Shown here one piece after another: positions 5,409-9,246 of a DNA stretch of 9,246 nucleotides. The stretch is taken from assembly GCA_947499755.1 (NCBI GenBank), contig CANMPU010000022.1:1-9246 (forward strand), read 5' to 3'. The notes beneath the pieces are model-generated. The model was not told where the DNA came from and did not search any database. It saw only the letters and a list, made by a program, of their open reading frames with translations. The DNA is from Betaproteobacteria bacterium. Lineage in GTDB: Bacteria > Pseudomonadota > Gammaproteobacteria > Burkholderiales > CANMPU01. How positions within the stretch are numbered: position 1 is the first letter of the stretch; each line of letters opens with the position of its first letter. A program made the translations under genes and the position numbers.

Positions 5409-7289
5409 ATGCAGAATAATGAAATTTCCGCACAGGATACGTTTCCCAAGCTGCTGGAGTACCAAGCGCGAACACGCGGTAATAAGCCGGCGCTACGCCG
5501 TAAAATCTTAGGAGTATGGCAAACGTGGACCTGGTCTCAGACCGCCGCTGAGGTACAAAATTTGGCTTGCGGGCTCGCGGCAATAGGTTTTAAACGCGGG
5601 GACAAGTTAGCGATCATGGGCGATAGCCGCCCCCGGCTCTTTTTTGCGATGAATGCCGCCCATTGCCTGGGCGGCATTCCCGTCCCGACGTATCCGGATG
5701 GAAGCGCCGACGAGTTGGTCCAAATATTGAATAATAGTGAAGCACGATTCGCAATTGTTCAGGGCCAAGAACAGGTCGACAAGCTCGTAGAGATCAAGGA
5801 TCGCTGTCCGAAATTTCAGGAAATCATCTCTATCGAACCTCGCGGTTTGGACGACTATGATAGGAGCCAACTGCATGCCTATATAGACGTAGAAGCGCTT
5901 GGCCGCAAATACCATGCCGAGCACCCTAACTTCTTTGCTGAACAAGTTAACCAAGGAAAGGCTGACGATACTGCGGTCATTCTTTATACATCAGGGACGA
6001 CCGGAACTCCAAGGGGGGCGATGTTTAGTCACAAAGGTATGATTGCTGTTGGTCGCCGTAGCGTAGAGCAGAAAAAATTGAACGCAGATTCTGAAACATT
6101 GGCCATCCTGCCTTTAGCCACTACCACCGCTGTTTTGGTTTATTACGTCGAACCGTACTTAACAGGTTTTTGCGTAAATTGCCCGGAAAGCAGCGAAACC
6201 ATTATTGCCAATATGCGCGAAATCGGCCCCAAATACTTTATTGCCCCCCCCCACGTTCTGACATATATGTATAACTTCATCATACTTAGTATGATGGAGG
6301 CCGGGGTTATCAAGCGCGCAATGTTTGATTATTTCTCTGGGGCTGGTAGGAACATTCAGCCGTTGGCGTGGTTGTTGGTAGCGGGGCCCCTAAAGGACGT
6401 GTTAGGTCTTAGTCGGGTGCGCATCGCATTGATTTCCGGAGATTTTTTGACTGAAAAAGTGTTTGATTTTTTTCATGGTTTGGGGGTCCCGCTGAGACAA
6501 TCTTATGGCCAGACTGAGGGGTTTTCTTTTGTGACTATTCAGCCAGAAGGCGGCATTAAGTCTGAGAGTGTTGGCCTGCCTGTCAAGGATGTCGAGATTA
6601 AGTTTGCTGATCAAGGCGAAATCCTTTTTCGGAGCCCCGCCGCTTTCCAGGGATATAACAATGATCCACAAGCGACGGCTGAAGTCAAAACTGCAGACGG
6701 CTGGATAAAAACCGGCGACACAGGGAAATTTGACAAAGACGGCCAGTTGGTTGTGCTAGGCCGCATTGTAGATCTGGGCCAGTTTAACAGCGGGAACCGA
6801 TTTGTTCCAAAATCCGTGGAAAACCGCCTGAAATATTTTCCAGAAATTAAGGAGGTGATGTCGATTGGCCACAAAAGGGATTTTGTGACGGCGATTATTA
6901 ATATTAATTCGGACGTAGTGCGTAAGTGGGCGGACAAACGTGCGCTTATTTATTCGGGATACGCTGAGCTTGCGGGTCTCAGTGAGACTTATGGCCTAGT
7001 CAAGGGGTATGTAGAAAAAGTTAACCAGGATCTTTCGCGATCAGACGAAAAACATCTGCAAATTAAACGCTTTGTTATTCTAAATGGTGAAATGAGTGCT
7101 GACGGCGGCGAGCTCACACGCAGTCACAAATTACGGCGTCCTTTCATCGGGAAAAAGTATGAAAAATTAATTGACGCTCTGTATGCGGGTAAGAACACTT
7201 GCACCATCGAATTTCACGATGAACAGGTGGTAGGGCAACGCATCGCGGCTTACGTGCAGGTTAAAATTCTCGATGCGCAAACATTTTGA
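5409..7289 (+). CDS. AMP-forming acyl-CoA synthetase, LIV-transporter-linked type
   Basis: This ANL-superfamily enzyme should adenylate a carboxylic acid with ATP and transfer it to CoA. The product is 626 aa, the size of long-chain acyl-CoA synthetases. The ATP-binding loop is LYTSGTTGTPRGA (about 193-205), core motif YGQTEG lies at about 366-371, and the hinge region TGDTGKFDKDGQ(L)VVLGR at about 435-452. After the hinge it reads VDLGQFNSGNRFVPKSVEN in place of the usual KDLI..GENVYP-type sequence. The end has ELTRSHKLRRPFI, where the C-terminal catalytic lysine region should be. This pattern, the VEKVN segment and the extended tail are typical, from memory, of the subgroup encoded beside branched-chain amino acid-type ABC transporters. 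A GTG-started ATPase gene follows after 33 bp, so they are co-transcribed. A run of nine C (6244-6252) lies inside the gene. No signal peptide is seen. Substrate unknown: fatty, branched or aromatic acids are all possible. Confidence 0.88.
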   Translation: MQNNEISAQDTFPKLLEYQARTRGNKPALRRKILGVWQTWTWSQTAAEVQNLACGLAAIGFKRGDKLAIMGDSRPRLFFAMNAAHCLGGIPVPTYPDGSADELVQILNNSEARFAIVQGQEQVDKLVEIKDRCPKFQEIISIEPRGLDDYDRSQLHAYIDVEALGRKYHAEHPNFFAEQVNQGKADDTAVILYTSGTTGTPRGAMFSHKGMIAVGRRSVEQKKLNADSETLAILPLATTTAVLVYYVEPYLTGFCVNCPESSETIIANMREIGPKYFIAPPHVLTYMYNFIILSMMEAGVIKRAMFDYFSGAGRNIQPLAWLLVAGPLKDVLGLSRVRIALISGDFLTEKVFDFFHGLGVPLRQSYGQTEGFSFVTIQPEGGIKSESVGLPVKDVEIKFADQGEILFRSPAAFQGYNNDPQATAEVKTADGWIKTGDTGKFDKDGQLVVLGRIVDLGQFNSGNRFVPKSVENRLKYFPEIKEVMSIGHKRDFVTAIININSDVVRKWADKRALIYSGYAELAGLSETYGLVKGYVEKVNQDLSRSDEKHLQIKRFVILNGEMSADGGELTRSHKLRRPFIGKKYEKLIDALYAGKNTCTIEFHDEQVVGQRIAAYVQVKILDAQTF

Positions 7290-7322
7290 GCGTGATGGCG
7301 AGTTTTTCAGGGAATAATTTAA

Positions 7323-8120
7323 GTGAACGATAAAAGAACAATCGGCGGCACTATTCTCAAAGTAGAAAATGTTTCTGTTGTGTTTGGCGGTGTTAAGGCA
7401 GTCAGCGGCATCGGCTTTGAAGTGCGGGAGGGTGAGATCTGCGCCATCGTCGGTCCCAACGGGGCAGGTAAGAGTTCTATGCTCAACGTTCTCAATGGCA
7501 TCTACTGTATGGAGCCTGGCGGGAGCATTACTTTCGAAGGTGTGAAGCACTACAAGATTGCCCCCATGCAGGCTGCGAAACTCGGTATAGGGCGTACCTT
7601 CCAGAATCTGGCATTGTTTAAAGGGATGTCGGTGTTGGACAACATCATGACCGGGCGCACCCTGAAAATGAAGTCTACCTTCATTGAACAGATGTTTTAC
7701 TATGGCAGGCCCCATCGCGAGGAAATGGAGAATCGCCAGAAGGCGGAAGAAATTATCGAGTTTTTGCAGATTGAAGGGATCAGAAAAACGTTGGTCGGTA
7801 AGTTACCCTATGGCTTGCAGAAACGGGTAGAGCTAGGGCGAGCACTTGCCGCTGAGCCAAAATTGTTATTGTTGGATGAGCCGATGGCGGGCATGAATAT
7901 CGAAGAGAAGCAAGATATGTCGACGTTCGTGTTGGAAGTGAACAGAGAGCTCGGTACGACCATCGTGCTGATTGAACACGACATGGGTGTAGTGATGGAT
8001 ATCTCTGATCATGTGGTAGTTCTCGATTATGGCCGCAAAATTGGTGATGGAACGCCCGCAGAGGTTAGCGTTAATCAGGAGGTGATTAACGCCTATTTAG
8101 GGGTGGCTCATGAGGGCTAA
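7323..8120 (+). CDS. Branched-chain amino acid-type ABC transporter ATPase (LivG-like)
   Basis: This is one of the two ATPases that power a LIV-family importer at the inner face of the membrane. The product is 265 aa. It shows Walker A GPNGAGKSS (44-52), the Q-loop RTFQN (91-95), the family-type signature LPYGLQKRVELGRAL (161-175) in place of LSGGQ, Walker B LLLLDEP (181-187) and switch histidine His219 in IEHDMGVVMDISD. The LivG-type insertion between the Q-loop and signature is present (about 100-155). It starts at GTG 7323, with AGGGA (7309-7313) nine bases upstream; no better ATG exists before the conserved ILKVENVSVVFGG. It follows the acyl-CoA synthetase by 33 bp and precedes the LivH-like gene by 61 bp. 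A LivF-type partner ATPase is not in the window and is expected downstream. Confidence 0.94.
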   Translation: MNDKRTIGGTILKVENVSVVFGGVKAVSGIGFEVREGEICAIVGPNGAGKSSMLNVLNGIYCMEPGGSITFEGVKHYKIAPMQAAKLGIGRTFQNLALFKGMSVLDNIMTGRTLKMKSTFIEQMFYYGRPHREEMENRQKAEEIIEFLQIEGIRKTLVGKLPYGLQKRVELGRALAAEPKLLLLDEPMAGMNIEEKQDMSTFVLEVNRELGTTIVLIEHDMGVVMDISDHVVVLDYGRKIGDGTPAEVSVNQEVINAYLGVAHEG

Positions 8121-8181
8121 GGGCACCCCCTCTTCATTTGGCTGACATTTGATTTACGTAAAAAAATAACTCGGAGTTATC

Positions 8182-9117
8182 GTGAACCAAGAATTCATAT
8201 TTTTCCTGCAAATTTTGGTGAGTGGACTATTGTCCGGACTCATGTACTCCCTTGTGGCGATAGGCTTTGTCCTGATCTATAAGGCGTCCGGCGTGTTTAA
8301 CTTTGCGCAAGGTTCGATGGTCTTGTCCGCCGGGTTGACCTTTGTAGGTTTTCTCGAAATGAATTTGTTCGAAGGCGCGACAAATTTTTATATCTGCATA
8401 GGAATTGCAGCTGTAGTCATGGTCGTGGTCGGGGTTGTCGTTGAACGGGTGGCGCTGCGTCATCTTGTGAACACATCGTTGCTTACACTTTTCATGGCAA
8501 CCGTTGGTTTGTCCTACATATTTGAAGGGATGTCCCAGTATGTTTGGGGCGGTGAAGTCCATGAATTGCCGCTCGAACGTCATACCGGAATTGTGGACAT
8601 TCCCCTCAATGTTCCAATATTAGAGGGTTTTACGGTCAGCCAGTTTGATCTTTTTGGTGCCGGTATCGCGGGTACTCTCGTGCTTATTCTGGCATTGTTC
8701 TTTCAAAAAACCAGAACCGGGATGTTTTTACGCGCTGTGGCTGATAACCACATGGCAGCAATCTCTGTGGGGATCCCGCTTAATCGTATGTGGGCGATCG
8801 TATGGGCAACCGCGGGCATTATTTCTCTAGTGGCCGGCATTATGTGGGGCGCGAGACTCGGTGTGCAGTTTACGTTAAGTGTCGTCGCCATGAAGGCCGT
8901 GCCAGTCTTTATCGTGGGAGGTTTTACGTCTATTACCGGGGCCATTGTTGCAGGACTAATCGTCGGTGCGTCGGAGAACTTAGGCGAGATCTATATTACC
9001 GAGCTTACTGGAACGGGGGGTGGCGTTCAAAACTGGGCGCCTTACATGGTGGCGTTGATCATTATTCTCATTCGCCCATCCGGGTTGTTCGGCCAAAAAT
9101 CGATTGAGAGGATTTAG
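8182..9117 (+). CDS. Branched-chain amino acid-type ABC transporter permease (LivH-like)
   Basis: This inner-membrane channel subunit pairs with a LivM-type permease. The product is 311 aa with about eight hydrophobic segments (roughly 6-34, 44-60, 70-88, 98-116, 157-174, 203-224, 236-262 and 286-299). It has the conserved SGVFNFAQGSM (36-46) of LivH proteins and a cytoplasmic coupling stretch TGMFLRAVADNHMAAISVGI (179-198), where the ATPase docks. The ending IRPSGLFG (297-304) is also typical. It starts at GTG 8182, with GGAG (8173-8176) five bases upstream. The LivM-like gene begins two bases after the stop, which indicates tight coupling of the two permeases. The substrate class cannot be read from the permease; LIV-family systems carry amino acids, amides, urea and aromatic or other organic acids. 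Confidence 0.95.
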   Translation: MNQEFIFFLQILVSGLLSGLMYSLVAIGFVLIYKASGVFNFAQGSMVLSAGLTFVGFLEMNLFEGATNFYICIGIAAVVMVVVGVVVERVALRHLVNTSLLTLFMATVGLSYIFEGMSQYVWGGEVHELPLERHTGIVDIPLNVPILEGFTVSQFDLFGAGIAGTLVLILALFFQKTRTGMFLRAVADNHMAAISVGIPLNRMWAIVWATAGIISLVAGIMWGARLGVQFTLSVVAMKAVPVFIVGGFTSITGAIVAGLIVGASENLGEIYITELTGTGGGVQNWAPYMVALIIILIRPSGLFGQKSIERI

Positions 9118-9119
9118 TT

Positions 9120-9246
9120 ATGTTCTATCGGGAAATCGGGCAGTTTAATTGCAGCTATGGTTCGGACCAGCAGATATTTCCGATCCGCCAAGATCGATGG
9201 GCGGTGTTTGCGTTAATTGCGTTCGCTCTTATTGGAATCCCGCTTC
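9120..9246 (+). CDS. Branched-chain amino acid-type ABC permease (LivM-like), N-terminal part
   Basis: Only 42 codons are in the window. The product begins MFYREIGQFNCSY, continues with QIFPIRQDRW and enters a first membrane segment (AVFALIAFALIGIPL). This YRE.GQF...FPIRQDR opening is characteristic, from family knowledge, of LivM-like permeases in synthetase-linked LIV clusters. The ATG at 9120 lies two bases after the LivH-like stop, with GAGAGGA (9105-9111) as ribosome binding site inside the end of that gene. The rest of the gene lies beyond the edge. Confidence 0.88.
   Translation, partial: MFYREIGQFNCSYGSDQQIFPIRQDRWAVFALIAFALIGIPL

Noticed and set aside
7167..7715. Leftward 182-codon open frame across the synthetase/LivG junction
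   Set aside because: It is antisense to two well-supported genes, its product has no recognisable domain, and it is best explained as a shadow of their codon use.
8112..8132. GAGGG...CCCTC inverted repeat between the LivG-like and LivH-like genes
   Set aside because: The stem is only 5 bp with an 11-base loop and no T run, inside what is clearly one operon; at most it is a weak processing hairpin.
1..9246. A previously undescribed defence, mobile or biosynthetic system
   Set aside because: All complete genes belong to known housekeeping, nitrogen-control or LIV-transport families, and no insertion sequence, integrase, CRISPR repeat, tRNA or toxin-antitoxin pair was seen.

Overview
The window looks like an ordinary chromosomal stretch of a proteobacterium with roughly balanced base composition. 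The glutamine synthetase reads most like those of Betaproteobacteria. Its central region (residues 242-276) and its end ([16 protein letters not shown]) fit that class better than the enterobacterial form. The arrangement rhodanese / glnA / DUF4124 / ntrB / ntrC is also one I associate with that class. This placement is from memory of the families and was not searched.

Layout. Bases 1-137 hold the start of a leftward rhodanese-like gene, cut by the window edge. Bases 138-392 form a divergent regulatory region with two NtrC-like palindromes 30 bp apart and a sigma-54-like element in front of glnA (393-1802), which ends in a clear intrinsic terminator. A small secreted DUF4124 protein (1990-2484) is followed by the nitrogen two-component pair ntrB (2563-3645) and ntrC (3671-5113). 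A non-coding stretch of about 295 bp (5114-5408) holds a sigma-70-like promoter and a palindrome. It leads into a second block: an AMP-forming acyl-CoA synthetase (5409-7289), a LivG-type ABC ATPase (7323-8120), a LivH-type permease (8182-9117) and the start of a LivM-type permease (9120 to the edge). All complete genes are on the plus strand.

How it works together. NtrB senses nitrogen status (through PII in known systems) and phosphorylates NtrC, which activates sigma-54 promoters, here very probably that of glnA. The second block is the membrane and ATPase part of a branched-chain-amino-acid-type importer joined to an acyl-CoA ligase. The inference is import and CoA activation of a carboxylic acid, but the substrate is not readable, and the second ATPase and binding protein must lie beyond the window.

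I found no mobile element, CRISPR array, tRNA, rRNA or clearly novel system. The most checkable points are the phased NtrC sites, the promoter and operator candidates before the synthetase, the divergent motifs of that synthetase, and a run of nine C inside its coding sequence.
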